Notes under the pieces: generated by a model
Database searches by the model: none
Told to the model about the DNA's origin: nothing
What the model saw: the letters and a program-made list of their open reading frames with translations, nothing else
DNA from: Ptychodera flava
Taxonomy: Eukaryota > Hemichordata > Enteropneusta > Ptychoderidae
DNA length: 64,000 nucleotides
Reading direction: 5' to 3'
NCBI RefSeq assembly: GCF_041260155.1
Contig: NC_091936.1
Location: 45,175,930 to 45,239,929, forward strand
Part shown: piece by piece, positions 15,587 to 27,700 of the stretch
How the letters are laid out: every line of letters begins with the position of its first letter
Numbering within the stretch: position 1 is the first letter of the stretch
Program-made: the position numbers and the translations under genes

Positions 15587-18500
15587 ATAGAAATAGGTAA
15601 ATTTTATCATTGGAATCGGAATGTCATTTCTAAGAATCTACAAACCAAGTTTGAAAGCTATTAGATAAACGCTTTCGTCGGAGATGTTTGACCCAGAATG
15701 AGAAAATTTGCCCCAAAATATATGCAAATTTCACCATTTAATAAATTTGAATGAAGTTATCCCTACAAACCAGAAAAAAATAAAAAATATCTGACAGGCA
15801 GCTTCAGAAATTTTGTAATTTTCCCAACAGGCGACCTAGAGGCCGATATACTAGTAGTTTCATTGTAATGTTTAAGATAATTGAGATATAACAGGTGTGG
15901 GCTGGTTTGCCAATTAAGGGAATACTAATGAACATAGGACATATTTGAATAGCAGCAGCAAATCTCGGAATATGCTGTGGATATCTTTTTTGGATGGGAA
16001 AAAAGAGTCCAACTGGTGATCATTTGCATAGATCAGTGCTGGCTGTGACTGCTGATGGCATATATCGTGCGTGTTGGTAGTGCACTTTGCCTGATTACTA
16101 ACATTTAACCATAGCTCAACTGTCAAGACAAGCATTTTGTTTGACCAAAACCGGCAAAAATTGTTCCCAAAATATAAGTATGTACATTTTATCATACTTT
16201 CAGCAAATCGAGCTCAGATCACCTTATGGTCATCTTATTGATACGCTATAATGTGTGCTGCATAGGCCACACATCTCTGGCTCAATATTCATATCTGGGT
16301 CCCTTTGCATCATGATATTTTTTAAATGTCTGAGATACGGACGGGAAAACAGGTCTATGTAGGATAATGGACATAGCTGTCTACGATGATTGATAATAGT
16401 GGTAATGGTTTTGTTTTAAAGTTATTCAAATTACTGTAATTTGCATATAAAGTCTGTATCTGTCAGCCAGAACATTAGTAGCACTGTACAGCGTTAGCAT
16501 ATTTTTTGCTCTGCCACTCAAGTGAAAATCAGTAATACAAACATGTGATCGACTTCCTTGTGGGAAATAAGCACTGCAAAACACAAGAATAATGTATTAA
16601 CTTTTATTCTTTTTATATATGTTTTGTATAAAATATAAAATCCCGTGTTTTCAAGAAAATAAAAGAAAAGCGAAAAACAAACTACTTTTATCTGGTAAAA
16701 AAATAATTTCTACAAAGATTAGTTTGTGGCTGGACAAGTATTCGGAAGTGTTATAGGTAAATACCTGAAATAATATCTTAAGAAATATTCAAATGTCATG
16801 GACAGTAAAAACATTTCCAACAATAAATACTTATGTACAATATAAAAATTACAAAAACACATGCATCATATTAAATGATAAATTCATGGATCTTATATTT
16901 GTAGTTTATGCATTCCTAATTGACAAATTTCCTGTCAACTATCTACACAGATTTAAATTACCTTTTACTTCGTTTTTTTTGAAAGGCACATGATAGGTAG
17001 AATATATATTGATGGATGGATCATTTTTGCATTATGTGTCATTTACAAAACCATGCATTTTTCAAGACTTTATTGAAAATCTGTACACTAATCAAGATTT
17101 TTCAGAGTTGAAAAACACATGAGAGAACCTACAAAACTATGCAATACTTTATGTAATTTGTTATAATAAAATGAATTACACAGCTAATGATTTCTTCCTC
17201 TTAAAAAATGACATTCATAACATGTTCATGTGTCGGGAACACAGGACCCGTTTGACTAATTAGCAGAAGACTTGATGACAGTTGTAAACACTTAAATGGT
17301 ATCAAAAGAGTCAGCTAGAATAATATTACAAGGCAATGCCAAAATGCATGATATCCTGAAGTTAAACTCAAACTTTCTCTGAAAACACTGTCAGTGAATT
17401 TGCCACGGTATGGCTTTATATTGTCCACCTTCCATTTGCATATGTGTGAAGGCATTACTGAAACATCTCGGAGATGAAAAAACTCAAGCAGTTGATGAGA
17501 GTGAAGACTGTAAATATCTTGATTTTTAAACAGAAGCTTTACTTAATAATCGTAACTAGTCTCTAGAGTCTGTCTCGTGAAAGAATCATTCACTATTAGT
17601 AAGTTATTTGGAGTTATACAGGAGAATAACACATCTTCCTGACACAGGTCAGAATAACTTTGAGGTCAAGCACTCAAATCTACAGTAAAAAGCGATTCTT
17701 TCACAACCTGAAATTACTCCATCGATAACACTGGTTAGTAAATTCAATGTTATACAGCTAACATCTTGTAAAAACTTGTATCATACAATTCCATTTCGTC
17801 TTGTGAAAACTTTCCCAAGTAACTACCCGTGATAATACGAAGAGGATAATCAGAAGTGAAATATATCTCCAACTATGGTTGTACCCTGCACAGCTAAAAC
17901 TTCATAGGGCACTGTGAATAGGAGATAATACTGCACAGTTCAAAGGTCATAATGTCATACTTTGCATACTGAAATGAGAAATTGTTTAAATATATTTATC
18001 TATACTGAACGTTGCCTCATTTCAGTTGGATTCTGACTCTACGAGAGAGCGGGAGAACATGCAGTAAAATACAATATGCTGACAGATATTTACATAGCTG
18101 ACGAGTTTGAAATATGATCAAATTTTAAATGGGCACAAATTCATCACCTAATGATTTTTAAGCAAACAGGGTTGCTTTCTATCTAAGCTTCAAATTGTCT
18201 TACCAGCAATTCTCTTTCTCCCATGTGGTGTTTATTTCTATGGTTAGCCTATGGAGTCTGGTAGAAAGATGATTAAACTATTTTACTACCGATTTGTGAA
18301 CATACAATTGTTGGAAATGTCAGAATAGCTTATATAATGGCATCTTTAGATTTATTTTTTCTTTGGTTCCTAAGGAAAAATAACTTTTAAGAATAAATGG
18401 TACATTGACATTCTCATTTGACCATATAAAATACAACAATGCATTGAGGCAATGGCAAAGAAGACGGTTGAAAATTAGCTGCCGTTTGAAAAAGTAAAAA

Positions 18501-19225
18501 CACTGGTATGAGTATGACTACTTAAGTTAAAAAATCAAAATAGCTGGAAGCATACAAAGGTACCATATTGTTTTCTATCAACACTTTCACTCGTGGCAAA
18601 ATATTTTGGTTGTGAAAGAGCTGAGAATAATTAAAGCAAGGTGCAACTCCTTTGTATAGTTGATACAATATGTACCCTGTTTAACTATGATCACCACTGG
18701 TGTTGAAAGATATTTCACAGATATCAATAGATAAAACCCTGTTGCTGCAGTGAAATCTATAGACTAGGCTGTCTGCCAACATGTCACAGCTGGAAATCCC
18801 AATTCCTGACATAAATGAATCTTCAGATTTTGAAACAGATGGGATGTTGAACATCACTTGATGAAACCGACACTGATTTTATGTGGACATTTCATCATGC
18901 TGTATTGCAGTGTTCATTTTGAAAGAAATACTGACTGAGCTGATACTGGATAACAAAATGTCAACTCAATTTTGTCAGAATCTTCATTTCTTATCATTTT
19001 AGTGACATTTCTTTGAAAATAAGACTTTAGTGGTTAAGATTTCTACATTTCTCCTCCTGTCTGAAGCTTTCGACATTTCATGTCAGATGATCTATGACCC
19101 TGACCTTTCACCTGAATTTAAAACTCTAACAATATGCATACCATTGGACATATAAAAGCAATATTATTACAAAATACAGCTAGAGATCCATAATTATGGA
19201 ATTGAACAGTCCCCATATTGGATTT

Positions 19226-19286
19226 AACCCTTTTACCACCATGGTTTGTCCCAAACCCATCGCTAATCAATGGTGATTGTGGAACT
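19226..19286. repeat. Dispersed repeat, copy 2
   Basis: Begins TTAACCCTTTTACCACCATG and matches 13891-13948 imperfectly. The TTAA followed by CCCTTT at its edge recalls piggyBac-type termini; the other end is not evident. Confidence 0.5.
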
Positions 19287-19763
19287 GTTTACAGGGCATT
19301 GGGGGTGTATAGGTTAAAGAGAAAAAAATTTGAAGAATAACACATTAAAATTTGATGAGGCAAAATTCAAGCCATGAAAAATGGCTCCAACAAAATGTAA
19401 AAATTCCAGAGGATAATTAAAGCATTATGTTCACTATTCCTGAGGTGAAAAAAAATTTATACACAAATATTGCAAGTACGTGTGTACATTGTTATCTATC
19501 CCTACCCCTTTATATACAATAGACTAGTCCACTCTAACCTTTTATGTATAATAGACTAGTCCACTAGTCCACTACTGACACCTTGTTATCGGTCATAACA
19601 CATCATCATTGGACTAAAGATGACAAGGTACTTGTTGAACAAAATCTTGTCCAGCACTGAAGATATACAAATATTTGATTGCTACACTACAGATACTGCA
19701 ATTTTATCATCAAAACTCTATGCTTTCATAAAGCATACAATAATTTGTTATTCTACGGTCACT

Positions 19764-19971
19764 TTTATTTACAAACAAAAATAAAAAATATAAATAGTAA
19801 AATGTGAGACAGAAAGAATTACTACTTGAACTCAACTGAGCCACAGCCAGGCCTTCTCGGAAAAATGTTCCCAAGCATTGCTACATAGTAATATTGTTGG
19901 CTGTATAGAGGGTGGATTTGGTATTTGATTACTCTAATCCTTTCTACGGAAATGCTACTGTAATATCCCAT
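19764..19971 (-). other. Polycystin 3' UTR with poly(A) signal
   Basis: Minus-strand AATAAA (plus tttatt, 19764-19769) lies about 205 bp after the polycystin stop codon. Longer alternative 3' UTRs are possible. Confidence 0.5.
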
Positions 19972-22900
19972 CTACCAGCAATCTTTAGTGGTGCCATATG
20001 GATACATTTGTATTGTAGGTATTTCGCTATCACTGCCGGATCCATTACGCTGCTCATTGCTGAAGTTATAGTCATCTTCATCCGTGACTCTAGTCTTTCC
20101 TTTTCCTTTTCCCCTTGTTTTTGTTTTCCGTAGTTTACGCCTTCCTTCAGGTTCTTTGCATGTCTTCGGCCTCTGCTTCGTGAACTGTTTGACGTTGTCC
20201 TCGGAGGTTGATTCATAAAGATTTTCCTGCGATGAGAAGAGGGCGTTCAGAGTCGGAAAGCTCTCTGAATGTTTTGGCACGTCGCTGCTGGCAGACGAGT
20301 CCATCGGCTCATCACGGATCAGCTCGCTCACTGGCGGCCGTGGTAAAGACTTTGAGCGGCCCGAGCCCGCACTTTTGGTGTGTCTGAAATGTTTTGGAAT
20401 GTTATCGCTGGTGTAACCAGACGTTGAACTGTCATATCGGGAGTAGAGCTGTGACATCTGTGTGGATGGATTGTCCTTTTGCTGGCAAGGTTGGTGGCTG
20501 CTACACTGTGAGGACGTACTCTCACATTCACTGTTGCAAATGGAGCAGACAGGATCCTCTTCACGATCAGCTGTCTGATTCTTTTCACAGCACGCAGGTT
20601 TGACTTCTATGATAGTGTGTCCCGTTTGTTCACTCTTCACTGATGCATCGTCATTCAGACCTTCATCAGACAAAAACAACATTCAAATGAGATATGCACT
20701 ACCATTCTTTCATTACGCCTTTCTGATAATTGTTTCATAAACCTCAATTTTGACATTGGAAATCTTTCAAATTTTCGTTTGGTTTTGTACAACTTTGCCC
20801 ACACTACTGTGTTTGTTTTGTATTTCTGGGTTTTTTTCTTGATTGATTTTCATAACAATCATTTTATTACACTCCTTATATTATAACCTGTCACTACCAT
20901 TATAGTGTTTATGCCGTCCCGTTACTTTCAATGGTGAGATCTCTGGACTTGTGTTGCAGTGGAGTGAAGGGTTGTGGGACAAATTATTTCATTCTTGTAG
21001 TTAACATTTTCAAAGTGCCAATACTGTTTTGCCACAACTTTCTGATGATATACAATCTCCACACAGGTCAAAATAAGGAATGTGGCTTGGTAATTTCCTG
21101 TACGCGAAGAAACATAAAATGCAAGTTTTCCAATCTAGCTTGGTCATTACTTTGGTCTCAGGAAAAGGTTTCCATTGAGTCAAGATTCAATTTTTGTGGT
21201 GAGAAATGTCCTTCAAAAAACACATCTACATTCATCTGTGTCTGTTTATCAATCTTTTGAAACAAGCTCAGTGTATGAAAACTTAAACATACCTATATCA
21301 TCCAATGGTTTAGGAAATTCAATTTTACCATCATTATTTCTGAGTGATGGCAGAGGGGATGGCGGTACTTCTTCAGCTACCAACTCCTGCTGGTCTGACA
21401 CAGAGTCTCTACCACTGTCATGCTGTTCAATTTTGTGATTGCAATCCTGCCTCTGCAGCTGTAGTTGGCGGAAAATCTCCATTTCAAGTTCTGACCTATA
21501 AAACAGGAAAGATTACCACAACATTAATTCATCAATTCATAAAATTAATCAGTGAAATCTGATATTGATCTCCTTTTAGTTTTAGACGATTCTGACAACT
21601 TTCTGCTGATAATACTGCATAAGTTTGGATGGATGGTGATTAAATCCAAAACTAGAACATATTTATACAAAGAGTGTGGCGTTTCAAATAATAGCTTTAT
21701 CTGCTAGCTCTCTAAACCACATTTGACATTGTTTGATCCATAGTTGAAAATACATATTTATTTTTTTCCTTTAGCACTCTGAGTTGCTAATACCCACTAC
21801 ATTGATGATAAGCAACTCTGATTCTAGCAGGATGCAGACTGTGTCTACTCAGGTTTAAACACACAACATACTAGTACGTGAGGGTAGTCATTTCATGGAT
21901 ACCCTACCTGAGTTGTTTTTCTCTGTCACTGGAAATAAAAGCATTGTCAAATCGATAGTAATCCACCAGCTCCCTCAGTTCTGGATTCTGTCCATACAGA
22001 TCATCTTCTATTCTCTGTATTCTTTCATCACACTTGTGTTCATTGAACAGTCTCACCTTGACAAAGCAGAGAATGTCGACAGTTATGATAACGATGAAAT
22101 GAGGATTAGTGGAACAGGTTTGTTGCTCACATCACTTTTCATGCCCATTTTAATAAATAGTCTAACTTTTGGGGCAAGAAGCAATCACAGTCATTCAGAA
22201 GGTTAACTGCCAACATTACTTTGGTGTTTCTCAGTGAATTCTTGTTTCCAATATGACATCCCCCAATCATAACAGTGAAAAAGACTGGGCACTGGTCTAA
22301 AATTTCATCTTGAAGGTCTTTAAAAGTTGACATTCCTGTTGTTACTGGACTGGACTTTAGCGGGATACTTATCATTGTTGTCACCTTAAAAAAGCTGTGC
22401 CATACACATCAATGGCAATGCTTCACTCCTAGTCACATTATCATTGCTTTCAATATCATCTTCATCATCATCAGCATCATCTTCAAAGCCACAAACAGTA
22501 CCGTAACTACCATTAGCAATAACATTATTATCACTGCCATTTTCACCACTACAGCAAAGATTAAGTCACACTTTTGCTACATCTGTAAAAACCAAAGATG
22601 ACCTACCTCTGATCCAGTGCTGGATATGCCATCATCACCAATGCCAAAGGTACCATCACTATCATCAAAGTAATTGAATGGTTTCTCAGGCAAGCCATGC
22701 TGATGGGATATGGCATTGATTCTGAATTCTAACTCATCCACCTGATACTCAAACTCTGCCAAGGTAAACTCCTGGAGTGAAAAAAACAATGTCCATTTTC
22801 ACTAGATTAGTCTTTTCACGCCGAGAACATGATCATGATTTTTACTAGCAAGCTAATCAAGTTAATAATATAAGTTGTGCTGGCTATGATAAACTAAACT

Positions 22901-24740
22901 GCCAATTTTGCTCTCTGGCTCTACTATAAACAAGTCATCGTTGATGACACAGTCCCCACTTGTTAATGGGTGCTTTGATTACAGGTCCTCAGCGAGGATA
23001 GAGTCCTCTTCATTAGGTCTGTGATAAAAATACTTTTGAATAAATTCGCTTGATACATGTCTGAGTTGTAGTTCAGGACATGAAAAAATCGTAATAAAAT
23101 GGCCATATGGTGGCCACAATGGATCGAATCACAAAACAAATCAATGTGCATATGTATGACATACGGTAGGTCAATGTCCTTGTACCAACTTTGATTAAAA
23201 TTGGTTGAAATATGCCTGAGTTATGGCTTTGTACATGAAATAATCATAACAAAATGGCCGCACAGCAGCCATATTGGATCGTATCACAAAACAAATTAAC
23301 ATGCACATGTATGACATTGGTCAATCTCCTTGTACCAACTTTGAATAAATTTGCTTGATACATGTCTGAGTTATGGTTCTGGACATGAAAAAACGTAATA
23401 AAATGGCCACACAGCGGCCATATTGGATCGTATCACAAAACAAGTCAATGTGCATGTGTATGACATAGGTTGATGTCCTTGTACCAACTTTGAATAAAAT
23501 TGGTTGAGATATGCCCGAGTTATGGCTCTGTACATGAAAAAATCGTAACAAAATGGCCGCACGGCAGCCATATTGGATCGTATCACAAAACAAATTGATG
23601 TGCATAGCTATGACATTGGTCAATGTCCTTGTACCAACTTTGAATAAAATCTGTAGAAACATGCCTGAGTTATGGCTCTGTACATGAAAAAATCGTAATA
23701 AAATGGCCGCCTGGCGGCCATATTGGATCGTATCACAAAACAAATTGATGTGCATATGTATGACATAGGTCAATGTCCTTGTACCAAGTTTGAATATAAT
23801 GGGTTGAGATATGCCTGAGTTATGGCTCTGTACATGAAAAAATCGTAACAAAATGGCCGCACGGCGGCCATATTGGATCGTATCACAAAACAAATTGACG
23901 TGCATATCTATGACATTGGTCAATGTCCTTGTACCAACTTTGAATAAAATCAGTTGAAACATGCCTGAATTATGGCTCTGTACATGAAAAAATCATAACA
24001 AAATGGCCGCCTGGCAGCCATATTGGATCGTATCACAAAACAAATCGACGTGCATCTGTATGACATATGAAGTAATACTTGTACCAAGTTTGGATGAAAT
24101 CGTTTCGGGCATCTCTTAGATATCTGCGTGAACGGACGGACGCACGCACGGACGCACGCACGGACGCACGCACGGACGCACGCACGCACGGACACGACCA
24201 AACCTATAAGTCCCCCCGGACGGTGTCCGTGGGGACTAATTAACTGCTTGCATAGGCAGTAATTAACACAGCAATTTAAATGTCTAATACACATGATCAC
24301 AGAGCTAAAAATTGTCCAGACATTGAAAAGCAAGATTAATCTAATTGCTGTCTCATCTGAAAGCATGAGAAAACAGAACAAGTGATATAGATGAGTCCAA
24401 ACAATTTTTCATGTATTTCCAATGTGTCATTCGCCATTCAGTGGATTACTCAGTGTCTAATATACATATATCAATGACAACCATGCACAGTTCAGGTATT
24501 ACACATCTGCTGATACAAATCACCTATCTAAACAAATACCTCATCTGGTATCAATACTGCCTGAGTACTCACCGATGGTACCATGCCATCGCTGTCTGAA
24601 TCATCACTATCATGCGACCTCTGTAACCCGGTACACCACAGAAATTTCTGCCAGGTGAAGCAAAGAACTTCACGGAAGCTGACTAAAGTGTTGTCATGTT
24701 TTCTGGATTCTTTGTAGTTTCGAGTCAAGAGTGACTTTGC
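19972..24740 (-). CDS. Polycystin exons 47-51: long cytoplasmic C-terminal tail
   Basis: Exons: 24573-24740, 22607-22771, 21908-22056, 21293-21495, 19972-20660 (residues 2885-3341, TAG/TAA-terminated after TTKDCW). Exon 47 follows S6 and has an acidic run (SHDSDDSDSDG). Exons 48-50 contain heptad-like helices (FTLAEFEYQVDELEFRINA; ELEMEIFRQLQLQRQ), in the place where PKD1 has its PKD2-binding coiled coil. Exon 51 (229 aa) has a Cys cluster (ACCEK, DPVCSICNSECE, SSQCSSHQPCQQ), Ser-rich stretches and a strongly basic stretch RRKLRKTKTRGKGKGKTR. The last part resembles no domain I recognise. Intron 47 contains the 22951-24237 repeat element. Confidence 0.88.
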
Positions 24741-27700
24741 CTGAAAAGTAGAAAAGGAAGCCATAAGTAAACTCTGAAACATAAAATAAGATTGATCTCC
24801 CATGATCGGTTCATTAAAGTGTTTTTAATGTTCACAGATTGTAAATTACTTGCTAGTATTCCTGCTTACCTAAAAAGCTGATTTGGAAATATTTTCACAA
24901 CACATGAAGCTTGTTATGAATCAGTAGCAAGACAACAGCAAGTCTGAATATGCCAGGCATAACAAATGTAATAAAATATAGTTAAAAGTAAGAATTTTGC
25001 ATTTTTTGTGTTTGGATACACAGGTGTACAGTAAAAATGGTCAAGTTTGCTGAAAAGTATTTCATGCTCTTTGCTTGCTAAGCCATGCTGTGGTGCAATT
25101 CAAGGGGTCTATATCCTGTGTTTGAACCCTCTTGCATGAAATGTGCGTAAAAGCAGTTCCGTGTGAAACCTGTCCTTATGAACACCTCTCTAATCAGGAC
25201 ACCTCTTTATTAAGGACAGATTTATCAAACCAAAAGTTACACTTTGAATGGAAATTTACCTGTCTATTAAGGACACCTCTATATGAAGGACACTTTTTCC
25301 ATTCCTGAAGGTGTCCTTATAATAGACAGGTTTCACTGTAGTTACATAAAGCTGAGTACTTACCATGCCAAGGAACAGTATAAGTATTATGATGAAGTAA
25401 GAAATGTAGAAGACTGGTACGCCAATTGGATAGATCTCTTTCAGTTCACTGTAATCATAGGCACCTCTGATGGTTGCTGTCATAGTCTGGACGGCAAAGC
25501 CAATATCACTGAATGCAAGAGACTGTGAGCCAAATGCAAGCATACCCATTACACTGTAGATAGTCATGATGACTGTGTACCAAAGCTGTAAGAAAGGGAC
25601 AGTCACGTCATGTTGATTAATCATTGTCATTTTAGAATCAATGATATTTGTCTTGTAAACCAAAGGATGTGCTCACTCTTTCCGAAACACTTGACATCAT
25701 TTCATTTCATAACATGGTGTTCATTTCATTGTCACTCTTTCACAACATTTTACTCAGGGCTAAATACGTAAATGCCCATTTACAGTAGATGCTAAAGATG
25801 ATGTGTGTATGTGTGTGTGGCTGTAAGAATCTGTACTGATTGCACCACCCTTCATTTGTGTAATAAAGGGTGTGCTCACCTTTTTCAAAACATTTGATGT
25901 CGCTTCCTGATTTTATGACAGAAGCCTGTGTATGTCATTTTTTAAACACTTGGCTGTCTATTGTGGGCGCCTTTCATATTGATGTTTTCTGATATCCTGA
26001 CAATTTACAATTTGGTAACTGCCAAGAGTAACCTTGTATAGCTCTGAAGTTGTGCAAAAGAGATATTTAACTCTTCTCTCTAACCACATAAACCAACACG
26101 CACCTTTTGAAAACAAGAAACAAATTTGGGCAACTGCACATGAGAAGGGTACTTACAGTGAAGATGAGTAACTGTTTAGTGGCGCAACTGATGATGTTGC
26201 CAAACTTTGCCACCACTCGGAGAAAACGTAGCGCATGGAATACTTTGAGTGTCACTAGGAATACGATTGCACCACCAACATCCCGTAAGACCTGGAAACA
26301 CGACATGGAGAGACATTAAGATATCAGTTCGTTTTTCTACAATATGTCAACAGAGAGGTACAACTTGACTGTATTGTCATGAAAAACAACCTGTACTTTA
26401 AGGGGATTACATTTCTTATTTTTATAATGTCTTTCAAAAATAAAAAGGTGTAAGAGAGATCACAGCTTCAGCATTATCATCAATTCAATGTTATTGCTCA
26501 AGGCTCCTGAAGTATGTACTGCTAACACATTTGAAAACATATGGACCTGAAAAGGAAAATATACATTTTTCAGAAAAAGAATAACACCTCACAATATGTC
26601 TTTATATTTGTTAAGAGGCACCTACCTGATCCCAGAATGCCAAGAATGACATGTCGACAAACTGCTCATGATATGTGGCTTGTAGCCTTTCACTGATTTG
26701 ATTGACATAGACACACCGGTATACATAGCAGGCAAAGAATAACAGTGAAAACAAGCTGAACAAAATCTGAAGGAGTGGAAAAAGAGAACAACATTGTAAA
26801 CACTCTATTGAAAATATGAATCATTTGAAAAGATTCTTTTTTTCATTAAAAAATCTACCATAAATAAATTGAACAATTCTCATGATTGTTAAATTGTTTG
26901 GCAGTCACAAATATATTTCAAGACATATCATTATTCTGCATTCTTTACTTTTCAGGACCTAATGTTGCTGAATGAGATATTCTGCAAACAGTCTGTACAC
27001 TACGAGAGATTTTCCGCTGAAAATAGCATTTATCTTTTATAAGCTTGAGTGACTAGCCACATTATATCACTGACCAGTAATGGAACAATGTCACTTATTT
27101 CTGCCAGCTGGTGTTAGAAAACTACAAATGCCAAAGGTACCATTAACATTTCCCCTTTGTCAAAACATAATATACTGTTCTCCTAAAATAACATTTTGTT
27201 CACAACCCAATGTCTCACTGTGAGGAAGATCTTCAAAAATGTAGTAAATACGGTAGGTGTCAAATTTACACTGCTGTCTATTTTTTCGTTTATATAAAAC
27301 CTCTCCCACTCTCAATTTTCTTTAAAGTGGCATTTAAGTAATACCAGACTAAAAATGTCATACCTCAACGTATGTCCATATTTGAAGGAAGTATTCCCTT
27401 TTCTCTTTGATGGCTTTATAGATCTCACATTTAATGGAGTACACCACTATGGCAAGGAACATTAGCTGTAAAGCAATAAATGTAAACAATTTGAATTTGA
27501 AAAAAATGATCATCACAGGAAACATGGTTCTCAGCAACAACAATGTACAGTGGAATGAGAGAAAAGTTGTTTGCAAAAAAGAAGAGTGACAACAGAGCAA
27601 TGCTTGATAGAGAATGATTTGAATATATACTCCTTCAATATTTCAAACAATGAAGGATTATCACATTTGTGACATACACTATCAGTAGATCCCCATTTTC

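Larger units (their letters stand above)
12176..19763. other. Gene-free region between KAT5 and the polycystin
   Basis: About 7.6 kb without recognisable coding sequence. It holds foldback elements (13741-13827, 14580-14790, 14830-15228), a dispersed repeat with a second copy (13891-13948, 19226-19286) and a 20-nt C run (15567-15586). A short tandem duplication lies near 19510-19570 (ATAGACTAGTCCAC repeated). 15.6-19.2 kb is plain AT-rich sequence in which I see nothing. Part of the right side could be alternative polycystin 3' UTR. Confidence 0.5.

Noticed and set aside
23321..23962. 213-codon open frame on the minus strand
   Set aside because: It consists of repeated 50-residue translations of the 150-bp tandem unit inside an intron, with no independent sign of coding.
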